A stretch of DNA of 64,000 nucleotides from Caulifigura coniformis. Its GTDB lineage: Bacteria > Planctomycetota > Planctomycetia > Planctomycetales > Planctomycetaceae. Positions within the stretch are counted from its first letter, which is position 1. Each line of letters starts with the position of its first letter. Shown piece after piece: positions 1 through 8,564 of the stretch. A program made the position numbers and the translations under genes. Below the pieces are notes generated by a model. The model worked only from the letters and a program-made list of their open reading frames with translations. It made no database searches and was not told the origin of the DNA. The stretch spans positions 3,546,314 to 3,610,313 of the forward strand of contig NZ_CP036271.1 in assembly GCF_007745175.1 (NCBI RefSeq). The letters are read 5' to 3'.

Positions 1-276
1 TGCGGTCGCCCGATCTCCGACGAACGATACACCGCCCGCATCGAAATCGCGGCGGCCTTCGATCCGGAGAAGCTGGCGCCAGTCTCGCCCGACGAGGATC
101 CGCTCGAGCAGATTGCCGAGGAGATCGAGGCGCTGGAAGACACCGGGCAGTTCCACCTGCCGGAAACCGGCCCCAAGACGTTTGAGTTCGACCTCTGCCC
201 AACCTGCCAACGGCGGCTGTCGCGCGATCCGCTGAACCGCGCCGCGCGGAAGCAGCTGAACTTCAGCCCGAACTAG
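1..276 (+). CDS. Partial cysteine-pair protein (5' end outside window)
   Basis: Only the last 91 codons are present, in frame from base 1 to a TAG stop at 274-276. The fragment begins with Cys-Gly at its edge and has a second pair, CPTC, near residue 67, so the missing part may complete a zinc ribbon. Between the pairs is an acidic stretch rich in Glu and Asp. The frame has the high-GC third positions of the neighbouring genes, which supports it as coding. I do not recognise the family, and no function is proposed. Confidence 0.6.
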   Translation, partial: CGRPISDERYTARIEIAAAFDPEKLAPVSPDEDPLEQIAEEIEALEDTGQFHLPETGPKTFEFDLCPTCQRRLSRDPLNRAARKQLNFSPN

Positions 277-321
277 CGACCGGCGACTGGCCTGGACGCT
301 CGGAGCCTCGCCGCGAGACGC

Positions 322-1197
322 TCATTTGCGAGCAGGCGTCGCCGGCAGAATCTCGGCTTTGGCCTCGCGAATCGCGAGAATTGAGAAGGCGGCCAGCACC
401 AGCGGCGCCCCAACCAGCCCGGCACGAATGAGGGTTTCCGCGTAACCATCGGGCCCGAGGGCGACCGTCCACAGGCCAATGCGAAACGCAATCCAGATCG
501 CGCTCCCGATGTAGATGACGCGCGAACGAGTGACGGCCAGGCTGATCGCCACCGCGAGATCGATTCCGCCCAGAACGCCAACCGCCATGTCGGTTCGCAG
601 TGGCGACCACGATTCGCCGAGGCACTTGGTCACGGCTTTGTCGACCAGGGCGACGAACTCAGGACGGTCTGGAATCGAAAGCAGCGCGCGGAGCGCCTGC
701 CCAGCGAGGGAGGCACAGAGCGTCAGCTTGAGAAATCCAAGTGCGAACAGAAAACGGCCGAGCGAGAACGCGAGCCTGGGGGGCCACCAGTCGATCAGCG
801 CGAGGGCAAAGGGGGCCCCGATGCGGATCAGCTGTTCGCTGACGGAGAAGGCGGCGGCCGTGGATTCTCCTGTTGCAGAGCTGATGAGCTGCGCTCCGAA
901 CCACGCCACGATCGCCAGCACGGCGATTGCGGCAGGCCGCACGAGAGTCAGCAGCCCGGCGGCGAGCAGGGCGATTCCGGCAATGCGATCAAACTGAACG
1001 GGGACGGGCGACGATTCGCCAAGCCCGGAAAACAACGACTGGGCCAGTTCGGTCGTCGAGGTCGCCTGCAGCTGTTGGGCCGCTGAGCCCCAGCATTGCA
1101 CTGCAACCACGACGCGCAGCATTCCCTGCACGACGGCGAGGCCTCGCGGTTCGGGGTGCTCCCAGGGTGAATTTGCAGTTGCCATCTCGCCGTCCAT
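322..1197 (-). CDS. Multi-pass membrane protein, unknown function
   Basis: A 291-residue protein with about six to eight hydrophobic segments, for example the runs containing IAGIALLAAGLLTL, IAVLAIVAWFGA and LIRAGLVGAPLVLAAF. There are no catalytic motifs I recognise. The frame stays open upstream to 1359, but the extra N-terminal part is Arg-rich and not membrane-like. I therefore start at the ATG at 1195-1197; the ATG at 1183-1185 is equally possible because neither has a clear ribosome binding site. It lies 160 bases downstream of the esterase on the same strand and may be co-transcribed. Confidence 0.6.
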   Translation of the reverse strand: MDGEMATANSPWEHPEPRGLAVVQGMLRVVVAVQCWGSAAQQLQATSTTELAQSLFSGLGESSPVPVQFDRIAGIALLAAGLLTLVRPAAIAVLAIVAWFGAQLISSATGESTAAAFSVSEQLIRIGAPFALALIDWWPPRLAFSLGRFLFALGFLKLTLCASLAGQALRALLSIPDRPEFVALVDKAVTKCLGESWSPLRTDMAVGVLGGIDLAVAISLAVTRSRVIYIGSAIWIAFRIGLWTVALGPDGYAETLIRAGLVGAPLVLAAFSILAIREAKAEILPATPARK

Positions 1198-1359
1198 GGC
1201 GTCGGACGGCGGGAGTCGTTCTCCCGCAAGGCCGACGAGACCGGCGGGATGGTAGCGCACCCGGATTCGGCAGGAAAAGAGGAATCTGCCGCGAACACCG
1301 CGGTTCGCTTCGGCCGATGGTACTCCTTGCCGCGGCCACTGCCCGCGGGGCATCGACAA

Positions 1360-2352
1360 TCAACGGATTGAAGCCACGGTCCTGGGATCGCCAGGTTCTC
1401 GCGCCGCGCCGAACGTGCTCCGGAGGAACGTGTCGGTTTCGCGCAGCACGTCCGTCGCGGTCTGGAAGTCGTCCAGGCGGCGCATGAATCCGTGGATCAG
1501 TCCGCGGCGCTCGGTGAAATGGACGGTGACGCCGGCGTCGATGAGACGCTTGGCATAGGCACGGCCGTCGTCGCGGAGCGGGTCGTAGCCTGCGGTCAGC
1601 AGATACGTGGGCGGGAGAGCGGACAGGTCCTCCGCCAGGAGCGGCGCGGCGTCGGGATGTCGGGCATCCTCAGGGCGTGGCAGGTACTGCGAGGTGAACC
1701 AGTCCATCTCGGCCCGCGTCAGGAAATAGCCTTCACGGTTCTCGAGATAGGAAGGCGTCTCCATGCCGAAGCTGGTCACGGGATACCACAGGACCTGTGC
1801 AGCGACCTGGATCTCCCCGGCGAGGTTTCTGCCGGCAACGGTCGCCAGGTTCGCTCCCGCGCTGTCCCCGCACACGACGAGTCGGGCGGCATCGAAGCGG
1901 CGATTCTCGGCCTCGGCCGCGACCCAGCGAATTGCGGCCTGTGCGTCATGAACCGCCGCAGGGAAGGGATGCTCGGGAGCGAGGCGGTAGTCGACCGAGA
2001 CGACCGCACAGCCCGTGAGGCGGCACATGCGTCTGCACAGGCCGTCGTGGGAATCGAGCGAACCGAAAACCCAGCCGCCTCCATGAAAGAAAATGATGAC
2101 GGGAAGTCTTCCCGGCGCCCGGGCGTCGGCCTCAGGGCGGTAGATCCGCAGCTTGAGCGGGTGTTCCGGTCCGGAGATCGACAGGTCCTCGACATGTCCG
2201 ATCGGGTCCGCGGTGACGACCGTCGATGCGGAACCGGCCCGGGCCTGCGCGAGCGGAATCTGATGAATGGGCGGCAGGCCGGCGGCCTTCAATCGTTCGA
2301 GAAACCGGACAGCGTCGTGATCGAGTGGCGCGCGGCGGGGCGAAGAATTCAT
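1360..2352 (-). CDS. Alpha/beta hydrolase, HSL-type (class IV) esterase
   Basis: A 330-residue member of the hormone-sensitive-lipase/acetyl-esterase family, predicted to hydrolyse carboxylic esters in the cytoplasm (no signal peptide). The oxyanion-hole motif HGGGW is at residues 90-94 and the nucleophile elbow GDSAG at 162-166, with catalytic Ser164. The expected acid is Asp257 in YDPLRD and the base is His287 in IHGF. Its length is typical of the family. The ATG at 2350-2352 overlaps the TGA of the preceding minus-strand gene (2349-2351) as ATGA, which indicates translational coupling with the NPCBM protein. The natural substrate cannot be read from the sequence. Confidence 0.9.
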   Translation of the reverse strand: MNSSPRRAPLDHDAVRFLERLKAAGLPPIHQIPLAQARAGSASTVVTADPIGHVEDLSISGPEHPLKLRIYRPEADARAPGRLPVIIFFHGGGWVFGSLDSHDGLCRRMCRLTGCAVVSVDYRLAPEHPFPAAVHDAQAAIRWVAAEAENRRFDAARLVVCGDSAGANLATVAGRNLAGEIQVAAQVLWYPVTSFGMETPSYLENREGYFLTRAEMDWFTSQYLPRPEDARHPDAAPLLAEDLSALPPTYLLTAGYDPLRDDGRAYAKRLIDAGVTVHFTERRGLIHGFMRRLDDFQTATDVLRETDTFLRSTFGAAREPGDPRTVASIR

Positions 2353-3563
2353 TGAATGACGCGGGCCTCGCCCAACACGAGATGTTCGAGAATGCCCGGG
2401 ATTTCACGAGCCGATTCGACGCGAATCTCCAGCTCCCGGATGCCGGAGACGTCCAGCTCGAGCGGAGTCGGCGGATCGTTCCAGGCGACTTCGCGCGTGT
2501 CGAGCGGTTTGCCGTCGCCCGATATGATGACCTTCACCCTGGGGGCGATCCGCGGCAGTTCAGTCGAATTCGAGTCGATGCCAAGCGTCGCCGTGAGCCG
2601 TCGGTATTCGCGACCGAGCCGGAAGGTCGCGACCGTGCCCGAATGCATCCAGAGTCCGCGCGGGAATTCCCGGGTGCCAATCCGGAGCGGTTTGCCGAGC
2701 GAGTTCCGGTTCTTGCGCACCGTGAACGCCGCCGAGGTCAGGAGGGGCGACCGAGCGAATTGAGACTGCGTCATCGGCAGGTCGGCCAGGGCCTTCACCT
2801 TGCCCAGCGTGAAGTCGAACGTGGCAATCTCGTTCAACGGGAACGACGCTTTTGCGGCGGCGCCGATCGAGGCGAGAAGGTTGTCGCCGGCGAGGCCTGC
2901 CTCGGTGATGCGGAGGCGGTCGCCCGAAGCCAGCGTCACTTCACACAGGGGCGGCCGGGCCGGGGACTGCGCCACATAGACGATTCCAAACACCCGTTCA
3001 CGCGGAACCGCGACGGCCCGCTCGCGGACCAGCAGCTTGACCTCTTTCTCGTTGATCTCGCCGACAACCCCGGCGACGAAGTCGAGTGCGTCCCCTTTGC
3101 GGATCACGAGCAGATCGTTCTTCGTCTCGCGAGCCGCCATTTCGGCCCACGCCGTCTCCAGCTTGTCGTCGGCCGCGGCGAGTCTGAGCGAGCGGACATC
3201 GTTGACCGGGAACGACAGCGGGCCCCATTTCGTGACGACTTCCACTGTTCGCTGAACGACCTTCGTGACGCTGCCTCCCAGCTGGGAACCGTTCTGCAGG
3301 ATGACCGTCGGGAGGAACGGCAATTCTGGAGCGGGGAGCGTTGCTGCCTGACGCAGCTGTTCCAGCTCCTTGAGAGGAATCGTTTCCGGCATTCCTTCGA
3401 CGTCGACCTCGACGGCCTCGGGCGACAGCGACTTCAGCGTCGCGCCGGCGAGCGACTTCCCATCCAGCCGCTCGACCTGGAAAACCGGCTGAGGCGACTG
3501 TGCGAGGAGCGTTGTCGGAAGTGCCCACCCGAGGGTGAGCAGGATCAGCATCAACTGTTTCAT
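2349..3563 (-). CDS. Exported NPCBM-domain protein
   Basis: A 404-residue protein with an N-terminal signal peptide (MKQLMLILLTLGWALPTTLLA) and a C-terminal NPCBM/NEW2-type beta-sandwich. The latter is recognised from FPRGLWMHSGTVATFRL, LGIDSN and the following strand ISGDGKPL. The middle part has repeated beta-rich segments of the kind seen in planctomycete surface proteins. NPCBM modules are thought to bind carbohydrate, so a periplasmic or surface sugar-binding role is inferred, not shown. The open frame extends upstream to 4100, but that part overlaps the next gene out of phase and is Arg-rich, so the ATG before the signal peptide is preferred. It is coupled to the esterase by an ATGA overlap. 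Confidence 0.8.
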   Translation of the reverse strand: MKQLMLILLTLGWALPTTLLAQSPQPVFQVERLDGKSLAGATLKSLSPEAVEVDVEGMPETIPLKELEQLRQAATLPAPELPFLPTVILQNGSQLGGSVTKVVQRTVEVVTKWGPLSFPVNDVRSLRLAAADDKLETAWAEMAARETKNDLLVIRKGDALDFVAGVVGEINEKEVKLLVRERAVAVPRERVFGIVYVAQSPARPPLCEVTLASGDRLRITEAGLAGDNLLASIGAAAKASFPLNEIATFDFTLGKVKALADLPMTQSQFARSPLLTSAAFTVRKNRNSLGKPLRIGTREFPRGLWMHSGTVATFRLGREYRRLTATLGIDSNSTELPRIAPRVKVIISGDGKPLDTREVAWNDPPTPLELDVSGIRELEIRVESAREIPGILEHLVLGEARVIQ

Positions 3564-3631
3564 CGCGGTTCCGAATCGAAGGTCAGCACGATCCTCGTGG
3601 CCGTCGGAAGGCACGGGCGGGCTGGTGCGAC

Positions 3632-4699
3632 TCAGTATCGCGGCTGGCTGTCCCGGAACCAACCGATGCGATTGCGGTTTCGGTAATAGAGATAGCCCAT
3701 CAGCGACATGCAGGCGGTCACCGTGAGAAAGACCAGCCACCACGTCAGGAAGCCGCGGATGATCCCTGCGAGGAGGGCGACGATTCCAAACTTGAAGGAT
3801 AGCCGCGGAACGACCCAGTCGAGACCGATCGCCACGGCGACGAGCCCGCCGGCGACAATCAACGTGGCCGTGTATTGAAAGGGAAGCTTCAAGATGGTGG
3901 TCAGCGTCGTCCAGTGGTTCGCAGCCAGAACGCTCGTCTGCAGGACGGATGCGATAACGCCCATCGGCCAGAGGAACAGGCAGAACGCCAGCAGGGGGTA
4001 GTAGAGGGCGTCCGGAGTCGAGCGGCCGTCCCACCAGAAGGCGATCGACGTGACGATCAATGGCAGGAACACCATGCCCGTGCCCCCGATCATCAGCCAC
4101 AGATCGAGTCGCACTTCTTCGAAGTCAAATGCGGTGGCGACGGGGAGTTCGCGTTCGTTCTGAGCCGTGCAGCGCAGTGTCTGGAACAGGAAATAACAGA
4201 AGTATCCGACGATCAGGATGGAGACCGTGAAGAACCCGATGAAGAACTTGATCGCGTAGAAGCCCGTCACGAGCATCGCCGGCCCGAACGACATCGCCAG
4301 CATGATCGGACCATACAGGAACGCGAGAACGGCTGTGGTGATCAGGGCTTCCCGCCGGAACGGAAACGTCAGGCCATCGACCCAGACCTGCGCGAGGGAA
4401 CGCCGTTTCCTCGGGCCGGCTGACATCTCTTCCGCTGATTTCTTCTTCTTTTTCCGCTTCCCGGTCCTGGTCTCTTCCTCCTGCAGCGGGGCGTTGTGCT
4501 CGGTGAAGACCTTCTTTTTCTTCTTGCCGGTCAGCTTGGGTGGAAGCCTCACGCCGTCCACTGCGGAGGCCTCCCGGGCTTTCCGCGCAGGGGCGATCGT
4601 GAGCACGGCGCCACACGCGCCGCAGCGTGCCTGTTGACCAGCCAACTCGTCCGGAGCATCCAGACGCGAGCCACATTCGCAGACAACCCGGATCGACAT
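3632..4699 (-). CDS. Zinc-ribbon membrane protein
   Basis: A 355-residue protein that opens with a short zinc ribbon (Cys8 and Cys10, then CGAC at about residues 26-29). A strongly basic linker with two poly-Lys runs follows at about residues 55-90. The rest holds about five or six transmembrane helices. This zinc-ribbon plus membrane layout is common in planctomycete proteins of unknown function. It lies 68 bases upstream of the NPCBM protein on the same strand and may head a transcript with that protein and the esterase. The poly-Lys linker is unusually basic for the region. Confidence 0.75.
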   Translation of the reverse strand: MSIRVVCECGSRLDAPDELAGQQARCGACGAVLTIAPARKAREASAVDGVRLPPKLTGKKKKKVFTEHNAPLQEEETRTGKRKKKKKSAEEMSAGPRKRRSLAQVWVDGLTFPFRREALITTAVLAFLYGPIMLAMSFGPAMLVTGFYAIKFFIGFFTVSILIVGYFCYFLFQTLRCTAQNERELPVATAFDFEEVRLDLWLMIGGTGMVFLPLIVTSIAFWWDGRSTPDALYYPLLAFCLFLWPMGVIASVLQTSVLAANHWTTLTTILKLPFQYTATLIVAGGLVAVAIGLDWVVPRLSFKFGIVALLAGIIRGFLTWWLVFLTVTACMSLMGYLYYRNRNRIGWFRDSQPRY

Positions 4700-4789
4700 T
4701 GGCCATTCGAAACGCGAGAACGGACCCCAGCAGCCACGAGTGCAATCTCGCGGTTCCTGGAGTCCGTTTCAAGCTGTCAGGCGGACGAC

Positions 4790-5551
4790 TTACTGCAGAA
4801 GGAATACGGCTCCCGCGTAGGTCGGCACGGACGCCGCGGCCGCCCGGGCATTCAGAGGGACGCGATAGTGCAGGCGCGGGGCACAATCTCCCGGCCGGTA
4901 ATAGCCGAGGGCGTAGCGGCGATCATGTGGGTTGTCGAGCGCCATCTGGTAGGGCAGGCCGATCAACTGCACCCCGAATTTTCCAACCGAGTAGAAGGGC
5001 TGGACGAAGTCGTTGCACTTCACCTGCCCGTAACGCTCGGCCTGAACGTCTTCGAAATAGAGCGGGTTGTGGTACAGGTTCGATGCGCACCACATGTAGT
5101 TCAGATCGGGAAACGCCCGGTCGGCGGATGTCAGGAATTCGCGATCTTCTTCAAGCGGACACTCGTCCTGCGTATCGCTGGGGCAGAGGGCCGGATCGCG
5201 CGGGCAGAGATGCTCACACGGATACTTGGCCGTCGGGTCGTAGTCGAACGACGGATTGATTTCCGAGATCGGGCGGAGCTTCCGGGGATTCGGCTTTGCC
5301 GAGTCGACGAGCGTCTGGTTCGGATCAGGAGGCGCGACGAGCGGAGGGGGCGCCACCACCGCCGGCGCCTCCGCCTGGGCCGCGACGCGAATAATCGCGC
5401 CGCCGGAATTCTGGAATGGATTGGCCGGATGGTCGTCCGCGATGCCGAAGCTTCCGAGCATCAATGCCGGAGTCAGAACGGCCGCGGTCATCCACCGGTG
5501 CGCCGGGGGGATCCAGTTCAACATGAAGTTCTGGGCAGAGGCTGGCGTCAT
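4790..5551 (-). CDS. Exported protein with cysteine-rich middle, unknown function
   Basis: A 253-residue protein with an N-terminal hydrophobic segment (AAVLTPALMLGSFGIA) that looks like a signal peptide or anchor. An Ala/Pro-rich linker follows. The C-terminal half carries several Cys residues (HLCPRDPALCPSD, DECPLEED, MWCASNLYHNPLYFED) and is rich in aromatic residues. The Cys spacing suggests disulfides in an exported protein. The ATG at 5549-5551 is chosen over the GTG two codons upstream because GGAGTGGAG lies directly before it. No enzymatic motif is visible. It is neighbour to a lipoprotein on the same strand, and the pairing suggests a planctomycete-specific envelope function (inference). 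Confidence 0.65.
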   Translation of the reverse strand: MTPASAQNFMLNWIPPAHRWMTAAVLTPALMLGSFGIADDHPANPFQNSGGAIIRVAAQAEAPAVVAPPPLVAPPDPNQTLVDSAKPNPRKLRPISEINPSFDYDPTAKYPCEHLCPRDPALCPSDTQDECPLEEDREFLTSADRAFPDLNYMWCASNLYHNPLYFEDVQAERYGQVKCNDFVQPFYSVGKFGVQLIGLPYQMALDNPHDRRYALGYYRPGDCAPRLHYRVPLNARAAAASVPTYAGAVFLLQ

Positions 5552-5892
5552 CTCCACTCCCTTTCGACGCTTTCCGAACGGCGAACGACGGCCCGCGAAA
5601 AGAGGTTCGCAGTCGACTGCTTCACCGTGCGCGAGGCAGAAAAACCATCCTGGTCTGCCACGCGTCCGTTGTATTCATCGTCCCGTCGATTCAGAGACTG
5701 CAACAGGATCACCCGTCGAATCGGGCACGGCGCTCTTTCGCGGAACTCGCCAGCGCCTGCGGCAGAGCGGGCAAAGGCGGAACCACCGGATTTCCAGGTT
5801 CGACCGCGGCCGCTGAAACTTCCGGTACAACCGGGGCCGCCCGGAAATGTCGCCCCGCGGATCCATTTCCGCCGTTGCGACCGGCAAAAGCG
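5552..5892. other. Intergenic stretch, nothing recognised
   Basis: A 341-base gap between two minus-strand genes. Open frames here are extensions or shadows with Arg/Ser/Pro-rich translations and no supporting ribosome binding site. No hairpin terminator or tRNA was seen. It presumably carries the promoter of the 4790-5551 gene. Confidence 0.4.
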
Positions 5893-6738
5893 TTATTTCT
5901 TCGCGGGTTCTTCGCCCGAGGCGGTAATGACCTCGGACTTGCCCGGTTCGTCCTTCGGCTTCGACGTGGCGAAGTGCTCAAACACGGCCGGCTCGCGGAA
6001 TCCGACCGCAGGCATGTCCATCCCGTCCCTGCCGACATCGAGCGTCGATCCGGCGATGCCGGTCTTCGTGTAGATGGAGCCCTTCTGGAACGGGCCGGCT
6101 CCGAGAAACCACGAATCCTGGGCCGTGCTCTTCGCGGTGGCCAGTCCGGACTGCCAGACGCGTTCTTTCGACTCCCGGGCGTACGCGAAGCACGCGACTT
6201 TGGCCGCCGCGAGCTGGTTCTTCTTCTTGGCCAGCGAGATTTCCGGAATGGAAGTGATGGTGGTCGGCATCGAGGTCGCTGCGGCTGCGGCGGCAGTCGC
6301 AGCGCCGGCGTTGCTGGAGGGAAGTCCGTAGATGATGTCGTTTCCGTCGGCGCCCAGAGTTCCGACGCGGGCTTCCACAATGAGGTCAGCCTGGGCCGCG
6401 GTGTCCTGCAGCAGCACACCGGAGCCGACCATTGCCTGGCGGAGCGAACTGATGATGTACTCCGCCGAAACGAAACCGATTGTTTTCAGGTTCTGGATGT
6501 AGCGCGTTTCGAAGAAGACCTTCTGGCCGGCGAGGGGTCGGAAATCAATGCTCGAAACGGCCGAGTCGACGGCATCCGACGCCAGGAGCTGTTCGGTGGC
6601 GCTGTTCTGCAGAATCGTTCCGCAACCAGTCAGTCCGACGACCGTGGAACAGAGTGCGGCCAGCACGAAACGTCGCTTCCGCGAGCGCCGGTCGATGCAC
6701 GCAATGCGTGCGGGTCGAGTCCTGATGCGCTTTCCCAT
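5893..6738 (-). CDS. Lipoprotein of a planctomycete DUF6655-like family
   Basis: A 281-residue protein with a basic N-terminus, a hydrophobic segment and a lipobox ending VGLTGC near residue 39, so it is predicted to be lipid-anchored. After the Cys it has the segment SATEQLLASDAVDSAV, which matches my memory of the DUF6655 type, then an alpha/beta region and an Ala-rich stretch near residues 145-160. The upstream extension of the frame (to 6828, TTG) lies inside the receiver-like gene and is rejected. It starts 7 bases after the receiver-like gene ends, so the two are very likely co-transcribed. The function is unknown. Confidence 0.75.
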   Translation of the reverse strand: MGKRIRTRPARIACIDRRSRKRRFVLAALCSTVVGLTGCGTILQNSATEQLLASDAVDSAVSSIDFRPLAGQKVFFETRYIQNLKTIGFVSAEYIISSLRQAMVGSGVLLQDTAAQADLIVEARVGTLGADGNDIIYGLPSSNAGAATAAAAAATSMPTTITSIPEISLAKKKNQLAAAKVACFAYARESKERVWQSGLATAKSTAQDSWFLGAGPFQKGSIYTKTGIAGSTLDVGRDGMDMPAVGFREPAVFEHFATSKPKDEPGKSEVITASGEEPAKK

Positions 6739-6745
6739 GGCGAGC

Positions 6746-7087
6746 TCAGTCGCTTCCGCACAGGAGCCGGTCGATGGCGCTGACCAGCTCGCGGTAGTCA
6801 AACAGCGATGAGATGCGACAGGCCGCAACGTTCCGGGCCTCCGTCTGGGCAGGGCCGGCCGCCATGCGGCCGACGATCACTTTGAGAGGGGGATGATCCG
6901 CGATGTCGTCGTCGGCAGTGGGGGAACGGAGAACAACGACACTGCCGCGGCCACGCTGGAAGGGAGGATGGGATTCGCGCGTGGAGACTCGTTCGACTTC
7001 AAAGCCCCGGGGCCGATAGACGGCCGCCAGCACCTCCGACGTATCGAAGGCATCGTCGTAAACGAGAACTTTTGGCGTGGATTTCAT
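6746..7087 (-). CDS. Degenerate receiver-like protein
   Basis: A 113-residue single-domain protein with the beta-1 strand and acidic pair of a response-regulator receiver (KVLVYDDAFDT, residues 6-16). The strand that should end in the phospho-accepting Asp instead reads SVVVLRSPT, with no Asp. A C-terminal FDYRELVSAIDRLL helix resembles receiver helix 5. I therefore call it a pseudo-receiver that is unlikely to be phosphorylated in the usual way. It sits 7 bases before the lipoprotein gene, which suggests a shared transcript. An unrelated small alpha/beta protein remains possible. Confidence 0.55.
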   Translation of the reverse strand: MKSTPKVLVYDDAFDTSEVLAAVYRPRGFEVERVSTRESHPPFQRGRGSVVVLRSPTADDDIADHPPLKVIVGRMAAGPAQTEARNVAACRISSLFDYRELVSAIDRLLCGSD

Positions 7088-7248
7088 GACGTCCTGTCAA
7101 ACCAGCACCGCTCTGCATCCTTCAGAGACGGGGCGGGACGATAACCGTTCCTTCAGAATCGTGCAAAATGAGTTTTCCGCCTGATGGCAATGCACGCAGT
7201 CTCCGCAAGAGAGGCAGACTGTTGTCCGTGTCCGCCCGCGACTGGTCT

Positions 7249-8067
7249 TCAGTCCCCCGGGGCGGCGTTCGCGAGAGCCCTACACGCAGGGGCGGCGGTC
7301 GACGACGCGGCGTTCGGATTGATCTCGGGAACGGCGGCTGCGATTTCGTCGACCACCGGCGTCAGCTCCGGAGTGACCGCCGTCCGCAGATCGAATACGA
7401 AGCAGTTCCCTTCGAAATGGGCGCCCCCGCATTCTTCGAAGTACTTCAGGATCCCGCCGTCGAGCTGCAGCACGTTCTGGAAGCCGGCCATCTCCATCCA
7501 CGGGGCGGCCTTCTCGCAGCGAATCCCCCCCGTGCAGAACGTGACGATCGGCTTCTCCTTCAGCTCCTCGGGCAGCTGCGCGACGAGCTCCGGAAAGCGG
7601 CTGAAGTCTTGCAGCGGCGGAGCGATGGCGTTCCGGAATGTCCCGACTTCCACCTCATAGGTGTTGCGAGTGTCGAGGAGCGTCACTTCGCGGCCTTCAT
7701 CGAGCCATCGTTTCAACTCCGCCGGCCCGATGCGCCGACCGCCGTCCTGGTCGGGGCGGGCCTCTGGACGTCCGAAGGTGATGATCTCTTTCTTGATTTT
7801 GACCAGCAGTTTCCGGAACGGCTGCCTTGCGCTGAAGCTCTCTTTGGCGGTGAGCCCTTCAAGCCCCTCAATGGTTCGCAGCCTGGCCAGCACCGTCTCC
7901 AGCGCGGGGTGTGATCCCGCGAGGAAGAGGTTGATTCCCTCAGGAGCCAGCAGAATGGTCCCGCGAATTTCCAGGGAAGTGCACAGCTCCCGCAGTCCGG
8001 CTTGCAACTCCTTCAGGGCCTGGAGTGGAGCGAATCGATACGCGGCAATATTCAGAACCGACTTCAT
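7249..8067 (-). CDS. trhO: tRNA uridine(34) hydroxylase TrhO (rhodanese family)
   Basis: A 272-residue protein of the TrhO/YceA family, which forms 5-hydroxyuridine at position 34 of tRNA in an oxygen-dependent reaction. The N-terminal acylphosphatase-like domain includes ILLAPEGINLFLAG (about residues 38-51). The rhodanese domain follows from about residue 115, with LLDTRNTYEVEVGTF and the active-site loop CTGGIRCEK. The conserved Cys is residue 178. A C-terminal segment with Cys residues is shorter than in the Escherichia coli protein. It is a cytoplasmic, single-gene unit whose upstream region faces the helicase leader. Confidence 0.9.
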   Translation of the reverse strand: MKSVLNIAAYRFAPLQALKELQAGLRELCTSLEIRGTILLAPEGINLFLAGSHPALETVLARLRTIEGLEGLTAKESFSARQPFRKLLVKIKKEIITFGRPEARPDQDGGRRIGPAELKRWLDEGREVTLLDTRNTYEVEVGTFRNAIAPPLQDFSRFPELVAQLPEELKEKPIVTFCTGGIRCEKAAPWMEMAGFQNVLQLDGGILKYFEECGGAHFEGNCFVFDLRTAVTPELTPVVDEIAAAVPEINPNAASSTAAPACRALANAAPGD

Positions 8068-8564
8068 CGGGGGAGTTTAATCAATCTGTCCGAATGCCTC
8101 TCCTGAGGAACGATGCAATTGCAACGTCTGTCTTTCCAAAGATTTCTGCAGATTGCCATTTTCATTTCCCGGCGGGGTGTTATTCTTCTCGCAGTTCTCC
8201 TCGCGCCGTGATGGCCCTTGGATGACGGCCAGGCCCTTTGGCGTCTGTTGTGAATACGGGCTCGTATTCTCCGCTTTCGGTCCTGGATATGTCGGAGCCT
8301 CAGTTTTCTGAGAGTTCGTCCGACTTCAATCAGGACTGTTCCCGATCTTCGGGCCGCTCGCTGGCGATCATTGCCGGATGTCGAGCGCACCGTGGGCGCG
8401 TCTGTCGCTGATTTCGCGTCGATCAGACCGGTCGTCGCAACATTTTTGCCACAGGACCACGTTCGGTTCGCACGGCCTCAACAGAGCCGTGGAGGCTTTT
8501 TGTATTGCCGCATCGGGCTTCGCGCCGTCGGCAAACCTCGCGGACGACCGTCCGCAAGTTCAGG
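8068..8564 (+). promoter_or_regulatory. Long structured leader upstream of the DEAD-box helicase
   Basis: A 497-base gap before the helicase start with no convincing gene. Two structures stand out. One is a compound hairpin with outer arms GTCGGA (8291-8296) and TCCGAC (8319-8324) and inner arms CTCAG/CTGAG around a TTTT loop. The other is a stem CACGGC (8471-8476) with GCCGTG (8486-8491), overlapping an alternative stem GCCTC (8475-8479) with GAGGC (8492-8496) that runs into TTTTTG. The second resembles an intrinsic terminator with a competing stem, which fits attenuation or autoregulation of the helicase (inference). Confidence 0.45.
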
